The notes: generated by a model from the sequence alone, not told the origin. Shown: positions 8,048-16,903, counted from the stretch's first letter. The stretch: DNA of 64,000 nucleotides from Altererythrobacter sp. XM-24bin4 (GCA_003149575.1 QCWG01000001.1:29183-93182), one strand, 5' to 3'. Numbers and translations are program-made.

Positions 8048-9934
8048 ATGGCAAACGACCCGAAAGACTTTCTTAAGGACAGCGGCGAACCCTTTCGCGC
8101 CTTTTTTGATATGCAGGGCGAAGCGATGCGCGAGATGATGGGCGAGTTCGGCATGCCAGGCATGGAGAATAGCGCTAAGCTAACAGGTGATGCGGGAGAA
8201 TTCGCTCAAGTTGCTCGCGAGATTCAATCGATGTGGTTTGAATTCATGGCGGATCGCACGCAAGGCGCGGGCTCTGGGTCCAATCCGTTCGATCCAGTAC
8301 AATGGCTAACGCTGGCGCAAGGCATGGCAAAACAGATGCCGACGGACCCGATTGAGACCGCTCAGAAGATGGCGAAGGATTCCATGGAGATCTGGCAGGG
8401 TGTGCTGGGCAGTTTCATTGGCGGGGTCACTGGAGAGAACAAGCCTGAAGTTGACCCTCTGCCGCGCAAGGACAGGCGCTTTGCCGCAGAAGAATGGCGC
8501 ACGCATCCAGCGTTTGCCTTGCTTCACCAGACCTATCTGATGATGGCCGAATACTTCGTCGGCGCTGCCAAGCAGGTCGAAGGTATTGCTCCGGAAAAGC
8601 GCAAGCAGCTCGAGTTCGCAACCACGGCACTGGTGGACGCGATGAGCCCGGACAACTTTATCCTGACCAATCCGGTCGTGCTCAAGCGCACCATCGAGAC
8701 CAAGGGTCAAAATCTGCTGAAGGGCATGCGCCACCTTATCAATGATCTTAAAAAGGGGCAGCTAACTCACACCGATGCCGAAGCCTTCGAGTTGGGCGTC
8801 AATCTGGCAGCGACGCCGGGAAAGGTAGTGCACGAAACGCCGCTCTACCAGCTTGTCCAGTATAGTCCGTCTACGGATGAGGTTTTCGCCACCCCTTTGA
8901 TCATCTTCCCTCCGTGGATCAATCGTTTCTACATCCTCGATCTGACAGCCAAGAAGAGCTTCATCAAATGGGCTGTGGATCAAGGCATCACAGTGTTCGT
9001 AGTGAGCTGGAAGTCAGCCGATGCGTCAATGAAAGATGTCGTGTGGGATGACTACATCCGCGCGCAGATCGATGCGATTGATACCGCGCGAGAGCGGTTG
9101 AAGGCACCAAGCGTTCACACCATTGGCTACTGCGTTGCAGGGACGACCCTCGCAGCGACTTTGGCTGTGCTGGCGAAACGCGGCGAGGCTGACAAGGTCA
9201 AGAGCGCAACCTTCTTCACCGCTCAGGTGGATTTCGAAAAGGCTGGCGAACTTAAGCATTTCATCAATGACAACCAGCTGGACATGATCTCGAGCCTGTC
9301 CAGCGATGGGTATCTTGATGGACGCTATCTGGCGGCAACCTTCAATTCGCTGCGCGGCAAGGACCTGATCTGGAATTATGTTGTCAACAACTACCTGTTG
9401 GGTGAGGATTACCCGGCCTTCGACCTGCTGCACTGGAACGGGGATGTAACTAACCTACCAAGCAAATGGCATGCGGATTATCTGCGTGACCTCTATCGCG
9501 ACAACAAGCTGGTCGTGCCAGAGGCATTGAGCGCTGATGGAACACCGATTGACCTGACCGAGGTTAAAACGCCAAGCTACATCCAGGCTGGTCGGGAAGA
9601 TCACATTGCTCCAGCAAAGAGCGTTTGGAAGGCGACTGAGCATTTCAAAGGACCAGTTACCTTTCTGCTAGCAGGGTCCGGCCATATTGCCGGTGTCGTC
9701 AATCCCCCGACCGCTAGCAAATACCAATACTGGACCGGCGACAGCCGGGCCGGTTCGCTTGAAGACTTTATAGATGGCGCAACCGAGCACCCTGGCAGTT
9801 GGTGGCCACATTGGTTCGAGTGGCTGCAAGAGCAAGACAACAGAAAAGTGCCCGCAAAGGGCAAGCGAATACCTGGCGCCAAAGGTGATAAAGTTATCGA
9901 GGACGCGCCTGGCCGCTATGTAAAGACGCGCTAA
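8048..9934 (+). CDS. phaC: Class I poly(3-hydroxyalkanoate) synthase
   Basis: The 628-residue enzyme polymerises hydroxyacyl-CoA into PHA on the granule surface. The N-terminal part (to about 190) is the variable PhaC_N region, followed by the alpha/beta-hydrolase core with the lipase-like box GYCVAG holding Cys362. The catalytic Asp is in GREDHIAP and the His in GSGHIAGV; WINRFYILDL and the C-terminal WWPHWFEWL are also class I landmarks. Length matches class I synthases, which act alone. ATG 8048 is used; a TTG sits directly before it. A phasin gene follows 108 bp downstream with its own promoter, so storage and granule coating are adjacent but separately controlled. Confidence 0.95.
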   Translation: MANDPKDFLKDSGEPFRAFFDMQGEAMREMMGEFGMPGMENSAKLTGDAGEFAQVAREIQSMWFEFMADRTQGAGSGSNPFDPVQWLTLAQGMAKQMPTDPIETAQKMAKDSMEIWQGVLGSFIGGVTGENKPEVDPLPRKDRRFAAEEWRTHPAFALLHQTYLMMAEYFVGAAKQVEGIAPEKRKQLEFATTALVDAMSPDNFILTNPVVLKRTIETKGQNLLKGMRHLINDLKKGQLTHTDAEAFELGVNLAATPGKVVHETPLYQLVQYSPSTDEVFATPLIIFPPWINRFYILDLTAKKSFIKWAVDQGITVFVVSWKSADASMKDVVWDDYIRAQIDAIDTARERLKAPSVHTIGYCVAGTTLAATLAVLAKRGEADKVKSATFFTAQVDFEKAGELKHFINDNQLDMISSLSSDGYLDGRYLAATFNSLRGKDLIWNYVVNNYLLGEDYPAFDLLHWNGDVTNLPSKWHADYLRDLYRDNKLVVPEALSADGTPIDLTEVKTPSYIQAGREDHIAPAKSVWKATEHFKGPVTFLLAGSGHIAGVVNPPTASKYQYWTGDSRAGSLEDFIDGATEHPGSWWPHWFEWLQEQDNRKVPAKGKRIPGAKGDKVIEDAPGRYVKTR

Positions 9935-9963
9935 CTAGCTGTTTTGAAACACCGTTTCGATTT

Positions 9964-10027
9964 ATTGTGCAGTGCACCAAAAACGCTTGACTTCGCAGTT
10001 GCGATACCTATTTTGTGCGGCGCAACA
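9964..10027 (+). promoter_or_regulatory. Phasin promoter with two TGC-N3-GCA (PhaR-like) sites
   Basis: TTGACT at 9987-9992 and TATTTT at 10009-10014, 16 bp apart, form a sigma-70 type promoter. Two related motifs flank it: TTGTGCAGTGCACCA (9965-9979) and TTGTGCGGCGCAACA (10013-10027). They share 12 of 15 bases, and each contains TGC-N3-GCA. PhaR of PHA producers is known to bind CTGC-N3/4-GCAG upstream of phasin genes. The second site overlaps the -10 box, which suits repression that is lifted when PhaR leaves for PHA granules. Confidence 0.6.
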
Positions 10028-10042
10028 TAAAACGAGGTTACC

Positions 10043-10780
10043 ATGGCCAACGAAGCCAAAGCAAAAATCGATGCAGCCGCTGAAAAGGCCTATGCCGAAG
10101 CAGCTGCCAAAGAAGGTGTAAGCACGAAAGCGGTCGAGAAAGCCGTTGAAGCTGACGCACCAAAAGCAAAAGCAAAGCCTACTGCGATCAAGAAAGTAGT
10201 AAAGGCTCCGGCTAAGAAGAAGCCGGTAAAGAAGGCTGCCGCCAAAAAGGCTGCGCCAAAGAAAGTTAAAGCTGCTGCCAAAAAGGCCGCAAAGCCAACC
10301 AACGCAATCGCACAAGCAAAGGACACCATCATGGCGACTGCTAAAAAAGCACAGAACACCGATTTCACCAAGACTGCCAAAGAAGCATTGGCTGACGTAC
10401 AGACACGCGCAAAGACTGTTTTCGCGAAGACTGGCGAGCTAGCTTCAGAAGTGACCGAATTCAACAAGGGCAACGTTGAAGCTGTTGTTGAGTCAGGCAA
10501 GATCTTCTTCGCTGGCATGCAGGACATGGGCCGCCAGCAGGTTGCTGCAACAAAGTCTGTGGTCAAAACCGTTCAAGGCGACTTCAAGAAGGTTGCTGCT
10601 GTCAAGTCACCGACCGAGCTGGTCCAACTTCAAGGCGAACTCGCACGTCGTAACTTCGACGCTGCTGTGTCTTTCGGTTCAAAGAACACCGAAGCACTCG
10701 TCAAGCTGTACAATGACGCTTTCGCGCCGCTTTCGAGCCGCATGAGCGTTGCTGCCGAGAAGCTCAAGAAGGCCGCTTAA
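10043..10780 (+). CDS. phaP: Phasin with an N-terminal Ala/Lys/Pro-rich histone-like segment
   Basis: The 245-residue protein combines a C-terminal phasin domain at about residues 125-240 (EVTEFNKGNVEAVVESGKIF, then VQLQGELARRNFD) with a lysine/alanine/proline-rich stretch at about residues 45-95 made of AKKKPVKKAA-like repeats. The phasin domain coats PHA granules; the basic stretch resembles the DNA-binding tail of PhaF, which tethers granules to the nucleoid. In PhaF the tail is C-terminal, here it is N-terminal. It follows phaC, and ATG 10043 has GAGG upstream. A strong terminator follows at 10851. Confidence 0.85.
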   Translation: MANEAKAKIDAAAEKAYAEAAAKEGVSTKAVEKAVEADAPKAKAKPTAIKKVVKAPAKKKPVKKAAAKKAAPKKVKAAAKKAAKPTNAIAQAKDTIMATAKKAQNTDFTKTAKEALADVQTRAKTVFAKTGELASEVTEFNKGNVEAVVESGKIFFAGMQDMGRQQVAATKSVVKTVQGDFKKVAAVKSPTELVQLQGELARRNFDAAVSFGSKNTEALVKLYNDAFAPLSSRMSVAAEKLKKAA

Positions 10781-10850
10781 GTCTTTTACGCTTCCAGGTT
10801 TTCTAGCCGGGGTCTCTCTCCTCTCCCAAATCCCGGCGGAAACAATGAAG

Positions 10851-10886
10851 AGCCGGTCAGACCATCTGCGTCTGGCCGGTTCTTTT
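10851..10886 (+). terminator. Rho-independent terminator after the phasin gene
   Basis: AGCCGGTCAGAC (10851-10862) pairs with GTCTGGCCGGTT (10870-10881) around a 7-base loop, followed by CTTTTCGTTT. It lies 70 bp after the phasin stop codon and closes that unit. Confidence 0.8.
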
Positions 10887-11088
10887 CGTTTCGGGCAACA
10901 GCTTCATAGGCTGGAGATATCCCACAAGCGTCCGTAGCAATGCGATGCCACCCATATTCATAACTTGCGAATTCCCATTCGCTTACGATATTGGCCGCTC
11001 GATGAACCATGCAATATCCCGATCCCTGCCGTTGAGTGGCTCCTCCATGAGCGGAAACATGCGCCCGTTCTTGATAGCGAGCGACATG

Positions 11089-11415
11089 GCCGGGGCCGGC
11101 GATGACGATGCCGATTCTGACATTGACGTCGGCATCGCGACCAAGACCAAGGCAAAGCCCAAGAAGCCCAGCCAATACAAAGTTCTGCTGCTCAATGATG
11201 ACTACACACCGATGGAGTTTGTGGTCATGGTGCTGAAGCGTTTCTTTGGCATGGACCTGGAACAGGCCACTCGCGTGATGCTGCACGTCCATCAAAAGGG
11301 CGTGGGTGTCTGCGGCGTTTTTCCCTACGAGGTTGCGGAAACCAAAGTGAACCAGGTCATGGACTTCGCGCGGCAGAACCAGCACCCGCTTCAATGTACG
11401 CTGGAGAAAGACTGA
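11089..11415 (+). CDS. clpS: ClpS adaptor of the ClpAP protease
   Basis: The 108-residue form has an acidic, flexible N-terminus and the conserved ClpS core: [20 protein letters not shown] with the N-degron pocket residues, then [24 protein letters not shown] and the end part [10 protein letters not shown]. ClpS hands proteins with bulky N-terminal residues to ClpA. The frame is open back to 10945, with ATGs at 11047 and 11059 as other options; I chose 11089 because the protein then has the normal family length, but no start has a strong ribosome site. No clpA is beside it. Confidence 0.85.
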   Translation, partial: AGAGDDDADSDIDVGIATKTKAKPKKPSQYKVLLLNDDYTPMEFVVMVLKRFFGMDLEQATRVMLHVHQKGVGVCGVFPYEVAETKVNQVMDFARQNQHPLQCTLEKD

Positions 11416-11515
11416 ATCTCTTTTGCCCGCCCCTGAGCTTTGAGGCATGACCGCGCTCGAATTTGTCGCTAGAGGTTAAGTATCAGGCAATCGGACAAGC
11501 GACACAGAAGCAAAC

Positions 11516-12748
11516 GTGCTCAAATTTCTGCCCAGCATTGATCGATATATTCTTCGGCTAGTGGTTTTCCCGATGCTGGGTGTTTTTGCGCTAGCAGCAT
11601 CGCTGCTACTACTCGACAAAATGTTGCGATTGTTCGATTTTGTCGCGGTCGAAGGCGGGCCAATCTATGTCGTTTTCAAAATGCTGGGCGCACTGATCCC
11701 GGAATACGCCAGCCTCGCAATTCCTCTTGGATGCCTTCTGGGAATCCTCCTCGCCTTCCGGAAGCTTGCGGTTTCAAGCGAACTCGACGTTCTGCGCGCC
11801 GTCGGCATGGGTTACGGGCGTCTATTGCGGGTACCCTATTTTATCACCCTCGTATTGGTGGCCGTAAACGTCGCTTTGGTATTCTATATTCAACCGATCA
11901 GCCGATATTACTACGAGCAGATGGAGTATGAGCTGCGCTCTGGCGCACTCGGCGCGTCAATCAAGGTTGGCGAATTTACAACTTTGCAAGACCGCATGGC
12001 ATTGCGGATCGAGGAAAGCGAAGACGAAGGCAGGCGCTTGAAAGGCATATTTGCCCGCGTCGCAAACGAGAAGGGCCAGGTGCTGTCCATCTCCGCACGT
12101 GAAGGTGCGTTCATGGCAACTAGCGACAGCCCGGACACAATCATCCTGCGGTTGACCGATGGGACAATTGTACAAGACACGGGCAGCCGCACACCACGAG
12201 TTCTCAGCTTTACCAGACATGACCTGCCAATCGACTTGCCTCGGATCGAGGAATTCCGCGAACGCGGAGATGCCGAGCGCGAGTATATTCTACCCGAATT
12301 GTTGAGCATCGGCTGGAGCGACACCGAACCGATCGAGGCCCGGGCAGCAAGTCAGGCAAGTTTCAACTTCCGCCTGGTCGAGATCGTAATGATGCTGCTT
12401 ATGCCACTTCTGGCGGTTGCACTCGCCATACCCCCTAAACGTTCGACAAGCGCGCTTGGAGTATTTTTGTCGATCATCATGGTCGTCTCCTATCACAAGG
12501 TGAACCAGTACGGAGAGGACATCGCTTCGCTTGGGCGGGTCGATCCAATCTTGGCGCTATGGGGACCATTTGTGGCCTTTGCCGCGCTTATCCTTTGGAT
12601 GTACTGGCGGGTGGCCTATGTCCCCGGTGGTCAAGCCATCGGTGCCCTTGAAACAGCGACAACAAAAGCAGGCAAAGCGATCAAGAAACTTTTCAAACGG
12701 CGACACTCCCGGCAAATCATTGCTGCCGAAGCAGCCCCGGCGGAATAG
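11516..12748 (+). CDS. lptF: LPS export permease LptF
   Basis: The 410-residue inner-membrane protein belongs to the YjgP/YjgQ family. It has three N-terminal membrane helices (from about residue 10 to 120), a periplasmic beta-jellyroll of about 150 residues, and three C-terminal helices (RLVEIVMMLLMPLLAVALAI and on), with a basic cytoplasmic tail. LptF and LptG with LptB2 extract lipopolysaccharide from the inner membrane. The start is GTG at 11516. lptG follows after 12 bases, so the two are co-translated. Confidence 0.9.
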   Translation: MLKFLPSIDRYILRLVVFPMLGVFALAASLLLLDKMLRLFDFVAVEGGPIYVVFKMLGALIPEYASLAIPLGCLLGILLAFRKLAVSSELDVLRAVGMGYGRLLRVPYFITLVLVAVNVALVFYIQPISRYYYEQMEYELRSGALGASIKVGEFTTLQDRMALRIEESEDEGRRLKGIFARVANEKGQVLSISAREGAFMATSDSPDTIILRLTDGTIVQDTGSRTPRVLSFTRHDLPIDLPRIEEFRERGDAEREYILPELLSIGWSDTEPIEARAASQASFNFRLVEIVMMLLMPLLAVALAIPPKRSTSALGVFLSIIMVVSYHKVNQYGEDIASLGRVDPILALWGPFVAFAALILWMYWRVAYVPGGQAIGALETATTKAGKAIKKLFKRRHSRQIIAAEAAPAE

Positions 12749-12760
12749 AACACAGCCACG

Positions 12761-13858
12761 ATGCAACTCGATTTTTTCCCTTCCCGGACACTAACGATCT
12801 ACCTCGCAAAGATGTTCATCGTACGCATCATCGCTGTGCTGGTGATGCTTGTGCTTGTTTTGATGATGCTTGATCTCCTCTCGACCAGCGGAGACATCCT
12901 TGCGGTCGAAGGCAACGGCCAGGCTCAACTGCTCACCTATGCCAGTTTGCGGATACCGCAGCTTGTTTCGCGATTCCTGCCTTATTCAGTCTTGCTGGCG
13001 ACGCTGATCACTCTGGTGACTTTGAACCAAAACAGCGAAGTGATTTCGATGAAAGCAGCAGGGCTTTCCGCGCATCAAGTGCTTGCACCGCTTCTGCTCA
13101 CCGCTGCACTCGTCTCTGTAGTCAGCTTCGTATTCAACGAGCGCGTTGTGACCCGCTCGACAGCTACGCTCAAAACTTGGGATGCCGCCGAATATGGTGC
13201 GATCCCCGAAGATTCCGGTGTTCGTGCGAACGTCTACCTTACCGATGGCGACAGCGTGCTATCCGCAGCCAGCCTCACGGGCTCTCGCGACACCATTCGC
13301 ATGCGTGATGTAACTTGGTACGAGCGCAGCGAAACGGGCATGATCCTGACACAGGTTCGAGCGCCCATCGCAACCTACGCGGCACCCGGTTGGAAACTCG
13401 AACAAGCGGTACAGTTCGATGTCGGCACAGCCCAATCAAGCGAGCCCTCTGACATGACAGTGGGCCAAAGCCTTACCCCGGATGATATCGAGCTCGACAT
13501 TGTTGATCCCGACACAAAGCCATTCTGGGAGCTTTCTGGGTCAATCGAAGCATATGAAGCGGTCGGACGTCGCACTGCCGAGCTGCGCGCAAAATGGTGG
13601 CACAAGCTGTCCGGCCCATTGTCTGCATTCCTGATGCCTTTACTGGGAGCGGTCGCAGCCTTTGGCTTGGCTCGTTCAGGCCAACTGTTTGTGCGCGCCA
13701 TTATCGGAATGGCGCTCGGCTTCGCCTATTTCGTGATCGACAATGCGGCACTCGCGATGGGCAGCTTTGGCGGATATCCGCCATTCCTTGCCGCCTGGGC
13801 GCCATTCTTCCTATTCTTGCTGGTAGGTGAGACTGTCCTCATCAGAACCGAAGAATGA
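12761..13858 (+). CDS. lptG: LPS export permease LptG
   Basis: The 365-residue partner of LptF has the same six-helix plan: helices at about 15-35, 60-85 and 100-125, a periplasmic domain to about 270, then LSGPLSAFLMPLLGAVAAF and two more helices. It forms the transmembrane channel of LptB2FG with LptF. Its stop overlaps the ATG of the GNAT gene (ATGA at 13855-13858), showing translational coupling of lptF-lptG-GNAT. Confidence 0.9.
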   Translation: MQLDFFPSRTLTIYLAKMFIVRIIAVLVMLVLVLMMLDLLSTSGDILAVEGNGQAQLLTYASLRIPQLVSRFLPYSVLLATLITLVTLNQNSEVISMKAAGLSAHQVLAPLLLTAALVSVVSFVFNERVVTRSTATLKTWDAAEYGAIPEDSGVRANVYLTDGDSVLSAASLTGSRDTIRMRDVTWYERSETGMILTQVRAPIATYAAPGWKLEQAVQFDVGTAQSSEPSDMTVGQSLTPDDIELDIVDPDTKPFWELSGSIEAYEAVGRRTAELRAKWWHKLSGPLSAFLMPLLGAVAAFGLARSGQLFVRAIIGMALGFAYFVIDNAALAMGSFGGYPPFLAAWAPFFLFLLVGETVLIRTEE

Positions 13859-14379
13859 CCGGCCGCGATTGGACGTTGCGTTTGGCACGGCCAGACGATG
13901 CGGAGTCTATGCCAGCGATTGAGCGTGCTGCGGCAGAAAAGTTTCGTGGAGTTCGCGACTTAATCAATGTTGATTTTGACGATGTTTGGGAACCAGACGA
14001 ACTGCGACCACTGATCCGCAAGGGACACTGCCTGGTCGCGCATGTCGGCGAAGAAATGGCGGGTTTCCTCGTTAATCAACCCTTCAGCCGAGAGCTGCAC
14101 ATCTGGGAAATGGATGTGCATCCGGATTATCAGGGGGGCGGGATTGGCGCAGGCCTGATCCGTGCGTGCCAGATCGATGCACACAATGCAGGGTTCAAAG
14201 CGGTTACCCTGACCACGTTTCGCGATGTACCCTGGAACGGGCCATTCTATGCGCGGCTAGGGTTCGAAGAAGTCACTGCGCTTGATGCGCACCCGAGGCT
14301 AGCAAGCGAGCTTGCGCTGGAGGTCGACAACGGTCTGCCCGCTGATCGCCGCTGCGCCATGATCCATTTCCTTGGCTAA
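13855..14379 (+). CDS. GNAT-family N-acetyltransferase
   Basis: This 174-residue protein has the GNAT fold: N-terminal RLARPDDAESMPAIERAA, the central strand LHIWEMDVHPDYQGGGIGAGL with the acetyl-CoA pyrophosphate loop Q-x-x-G-x-G (about residues 98-105), then LTTFRDVPWNGPFYARLGFEEV. The acceptor is unknown. It overlaps the end of lptG by four bases and is the third gene of that operon, which by itself does not show a role in LPS. Confidence 0.85.
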   Translation: MTGRDWTLRLARPDDAESMPAIERAAAEKFRGVRDLINVDFDDVWEPDELRPLIRKGHCLVAHVGEEMAGFLVNQPFSRELHIWEMDVHPDYQGGGIGAGLIRACQIDAHNAGFKAVTLTTFRDVPWNGPFYARLGFEEVTALDAHPRLASELALEVDNGLPADRRCAMIHFLG

Positions 14380-14386
14380 CCGGCGA

Positions 14387-15484
14387 TTAGGGAGCGCGGC
14401 CGACGCCCATTGTGCTTCGCGCGATACGGCCGACTAGCTCGATCATCCCGCTATGGTTCGCCCCGTCATAGGTCGAATTATCGCCCAGTTCCTTGCGCAA
14501 ACGGCGGTGCGCCTCGGGCAGGTCGTGATACGGCATAGAGGGCATAAGATGATGCAAAGCGTGGTAGCGAAGGCCGACAGGTGCCCAAATCTCTGCTGCC
14601 AGGCCAGGTGGCGGAACGTTTACGCTGTCAAGAAACTGCGCAGTGACTGTCATCGGTTCGCCATCATTTTCCCAAAGATGCGCCACCAGAGTTCTCAGCT
14701 GGTTTATGACCGCGGTCAGCGACGCAACACAAAGTGCAATCAGCAATGGTTGCCAGCCGAGCACAGAAATGCTGCCGATCAACGTCCATGCCCACACAAA
14801 TCCGCCTATCTCTTGCCAGCGCACGCGCTTCGCCAAATTGCCTTCGGCTGGCTTGCGGCGAAACTCAGGGTTGATCATCAGCGCCGAAGCCTGCTCCCAC
14901 ACCATCTTTCGCAACGGCCGGATGACAACGCCGAGCGGAAGTAAGGCCGCAAAGCGCAATAGCAAGCCAATAGGCGCCAACAATGCAACCAGAACGAAAG
15001 CAGGCAAGCTCCAAGGCTTCATCAAGGCTAGTGGGAGATACTCCGGATCCTCGACCGTGCCATATTGCGTACGCTTGTGATGAAGTGTGTGCACACCTTC
15101 GTACATGAAGCTTGGCACCAGCATGGGGATGCCAACCATCAGGTTCCATGCAACACGGAAACCCGGCAATGCATCGCGGTGAATGTGCGTCAACTCATGG
15201 ATAAACATCAGCGCGCGATAAAGCGCGAGCGCCGAGATAATACCGAATGCAATCGCGGTGGCAACTGAATCGGCGAGGATCGCAGCCGCCAAGGTTCCGT
15301 ATCCGATGCCGGCCGACAGGGTCATGTCGGGCCAATAGATGCCCGGTTTCGCTTCGCCTAAATCCTTTGTGAGGTTGCGTGCAGCGCGCAGCATATCCTT
15401 GTCATCGCTTTCGATGAATTGCGCGCGCGTCGCCCTAGCTCTTTCAGCTCGCGGGGCGGTGGAAGGGTTGAGGGCTTTTTCCAT
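14387..15484 (-). CDS. Membrane fatty-acid desaturase
   Basis: The 365-residue protein has the three His clusters of membrane di-iron desaturases: HELTHIHRD (about residue 100), HTLHH (about 135) and HALHH (about 300), with paired membrane helices between. It likely introduces a double bond into membrane acyl chains or a related lipid; carotenoid ketolases and hydroxylases use the same fold, so the substrate is not certain. The ATG at 15484 (MEKALNPS) is chosen over the frame start at 15715, which would add 77 residues without any family character. It is convergent with the lptFG-GNAT unit. Confidence 0.82.
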   Translation of the reverse strand: MEKALNPSTAPRAERARATRAQFIESDDKDMLRAARNLTKDLGEAKPGIYWPDMTLSAGIGYGTLAAAILADSVATAIAFGIISALALYRALMFIHELTHIHRDALPGFRVAWNLMVGIPMLVPSFMYEGVHTLHHKRTQYGTVEDPEYLPLALMKPWSLPAFVLVALLAPIGLLLRFAALLPLGVVIRPLRKMVWEQASALMINPEFRRKPAEGNLAKRVRWQEIGGFVWAWTLIGSISVLGWQPLLIALCVASLTAVINQLRTLVAHLWENDGEPMTVTAQFLDSVNVPPPGLAAEIWAPVGLRYHALHHLMPSMPYHDLPEAHRRLRKELGDNSTYDGANHSGMIELVGRIARSTMGVGRAP

Positions 15485-15627
15485 CAAAATCTCATTTCGA
15501 TTGGCCTTTACCCTATAACTGGGCCTGAGGACAAACTGGATGTGTTGGCAAGAGTGATCGAATGACTTGCTTAAGCGGCGTTCTCTGACCACACATTGCC
15601 GAAAGCCAATCAATACGGGGCAAGGGC

Positions 15628-16788
15628 GTGACACACAGCGATATAGTGATCGAGCATGTGCGGGACAAGAAAGGCCGCGCTGCCTTTGTTGATGTAGGCA
15701 ATGCCTTCTCCGCACGTGTTCCCAATTCTGTTCCGCAATTGCGTGGCGAGCAAATCGAACTGATTACCCGAGGCAAGAACCCCTTTTTCGGCCACGCTCG
15801 GGCACAGCTCTTCATCGCCAAAGTGAATGGAAAACCTGTTGGGCGTATCTCCGCTCATATCGATGAACTGGCGCTTCAAGTTCCCAAGGAACAAGGCTTT
15901 GGTCCGGGCACGGGCATGTTCGGCTACTTTGACGCAGACAGCGAGGCGGTGGCTCATGCGCTTCTCGCTGAAGCTGAAAAATGGCTTCTTAGCGAAGAAA
16001 TGACGAGGGTTCTTGGTCCAATCTCCATGTCGATATGGGAAGAACCAGGCTTGCTGGTTCGCGGGCAGGATCATCCACCCATGATCATGATGGGGCATCA
16101 TCCGGCCCATTATCGTGGCTGGATTGAAAGCTACGGTTTCACGACAGCAAAGACCTTGCTGACCTATGACCTTCCGGTTGACCGCGAGTTTCCGCCATTG
16201 ATCCAGCGCATAGTGAAATCGGGCGAGCGCAATAGCCGCATCACTGTCCGTCAGGTGGTGAAGAAGCGCTGGGATTCAGAAGCGGCAATCATCCTGTCGA
16301 TCCTGAACGACGCATGGTCCGGCAATTGGGGATTTGTCCCGTTCACAGCCGATGAGATTGCTTACGCAGGCAAGAAGCTGCGCCCGATCATCTTTGAACC
16401 GCTCAACATGATCGCAGAGCTGGATGGCGAACCGGTTGCATTCTTGCTGACATTTCCAGACATCAATCAGGTGCTCGCCAAGATCAACGGCAAGCTATTC
16501 CCGTTTGGCTGGTTCCATATGCTTCGCTGGTTGCATTTCCCCAAAGGCTCCGGAATGCGCGTTCCCTTGATGGGCGTGAAGAAGGAGCTCCACAATTCAC
16601 GCATGGCAAGCCAGCTGGCCTTTATGATGATCGATCAGATCCGCAGAACAGCGGATGAATTGTATGAATCGAAGCGCGGAGAAGTTGGCTGGATTCTGGA
16701 TGACAACAAAGGGATGGTAGCCATTGCAGATGCGATCAATAGCAAGATCAACCGTGAGTACATCGTCTTCGGCAAAGACCTGATATGA
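15628..16788 (+). CDS. GNAT-like protein of about 390 residues, function unknown
   Basis: The 386-residue protein matches a family usually labelled N-acetyltransferase or hypothetical in Alphaproteobacteria. Visible segments are FAKVNGKPVGRISAHID-like GNAT strands near residue 70, FGYFDADSEAVAHALLAEAEKWL near 110, and VLGPISMSIWEEPGLLV near 135, followed by a second GNAT-like half (IAELDGEPVAFLLTFPDINQ, then EVGWILDDNKGM). It looks like a tandem GNAT fold. The start is GTG at 15628. A T-run terminator right after its stop points the other way and is treated with the small RNA. Confidence 0.6.
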   Translation: MTHSDIVIEHVRDKKGRAAFVDVGNAFSARVPNSVPQLRGEQIELITRGKNPFFGHARAQLFIAKVNGKPVGRISAHIDELALQVPKEQGFGPGTGMFGYFDADSEAVAHALLAEAEKWLLSEEMTRVLGPISMSIWEEPGLLVRGQDHPPMIMMGHHPAHYRGWIESYGFTTAKTLLTYDLPVDREFPPLIQRIVKSGERNSRITVRQVVKKRWDSEAAIILSILNDAWSGNWGFVPFTADEIAYAGKKLRPIIFEPLNMIAELDGEPVAFLLTFPDINQVLAKINGKLFPFGWFHMLRWLHFPKGSGMRVPLMGVKKELHNSRMASQLAFMMIDQIRRTADELYESKRGEVGWILDDNKGMVAIADAINSKINREYIVFGKDLI

Positions 16789-16819
16789 AAAAAGGCCTCC
16801 GTCTGGGATGACGGAGGCC
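16788..16819 (-). terminator. Intrinsic terminator reading leftwards
   Basis: The hairpin arms GGCCTCCGTC and GACGGAGGCC are perfectly complementary around a 6-base loop. The T6 run lies on the minus strand only; on the plus strand the hairpin is followed by CTTGG. It therefore ends minus-strand transcripts best, though it may also slow plus-strand transcripts from the 15628 gene. Confidence 0.8.
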
Positions 16820-16873
16820 CTTGGAACGTATCACCAGCCGTTTGGACGGGAGGGGGGTCTCGGCGGTGACAAC
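16788..16873 (-). ncRNA. Candidate C-rich small RNA beside phyR
   Basis: On the minus strand there is a stem CACC-GCCG pairing with CGGC-T-GGTG (16832-16868) that presents a C-rich loop containing CCCCCCTCCCG, followed by an intrinsic terminator: GGCCTCCGTC / GACGGAGGCC (16794-16819) with six Ts at 16788-16793. A C-rich anti-Shine-Dalgarno-like loop plus terminator is the usual layout of stress small RNAs in Alphaproteobacteria. Upstream is GGAAC at 16903-16899 (minus) and, 16 bases on, CATT, one mismatch from the EcfG -10 element CGTT. No gene in this direction otherwise needs the terminator. Start position is an estimate. Confidence 0.45.
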
Positions 16874-16878
16874 GTAGA

Positions 16879-16903
16879 AATGACCAATCTCGGATGCGGT
16901 TCC
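16879..16903 (-). promoter_or_regulatory. Imperfect EcfG-type promoter before the candidate small RNA
   Basis: Minus strand GGAAC (16903-16899) is followed after 16 bases by CATT (16882-16879). The EcfG consensus is GGAAC-N16/17-CGTT, so the -35 is exact and the -10 has one mismatch. The position fits transcription of the hairpin-plus-terminator unit at 16788-16873. Confidence 0.35.

Noticed and set aside
10786..11448. 220-codon minus-strand frame opposite clpS
   Set aside because: It is the antisense shadow of clpS, whose family motifs are on the plus strand.
16821..16842. Plus-strand GGAAC followed by CGTT upstream of phyR
   Set aside because: The spacer is only 11 bases; EcfG promoters need 16-17.
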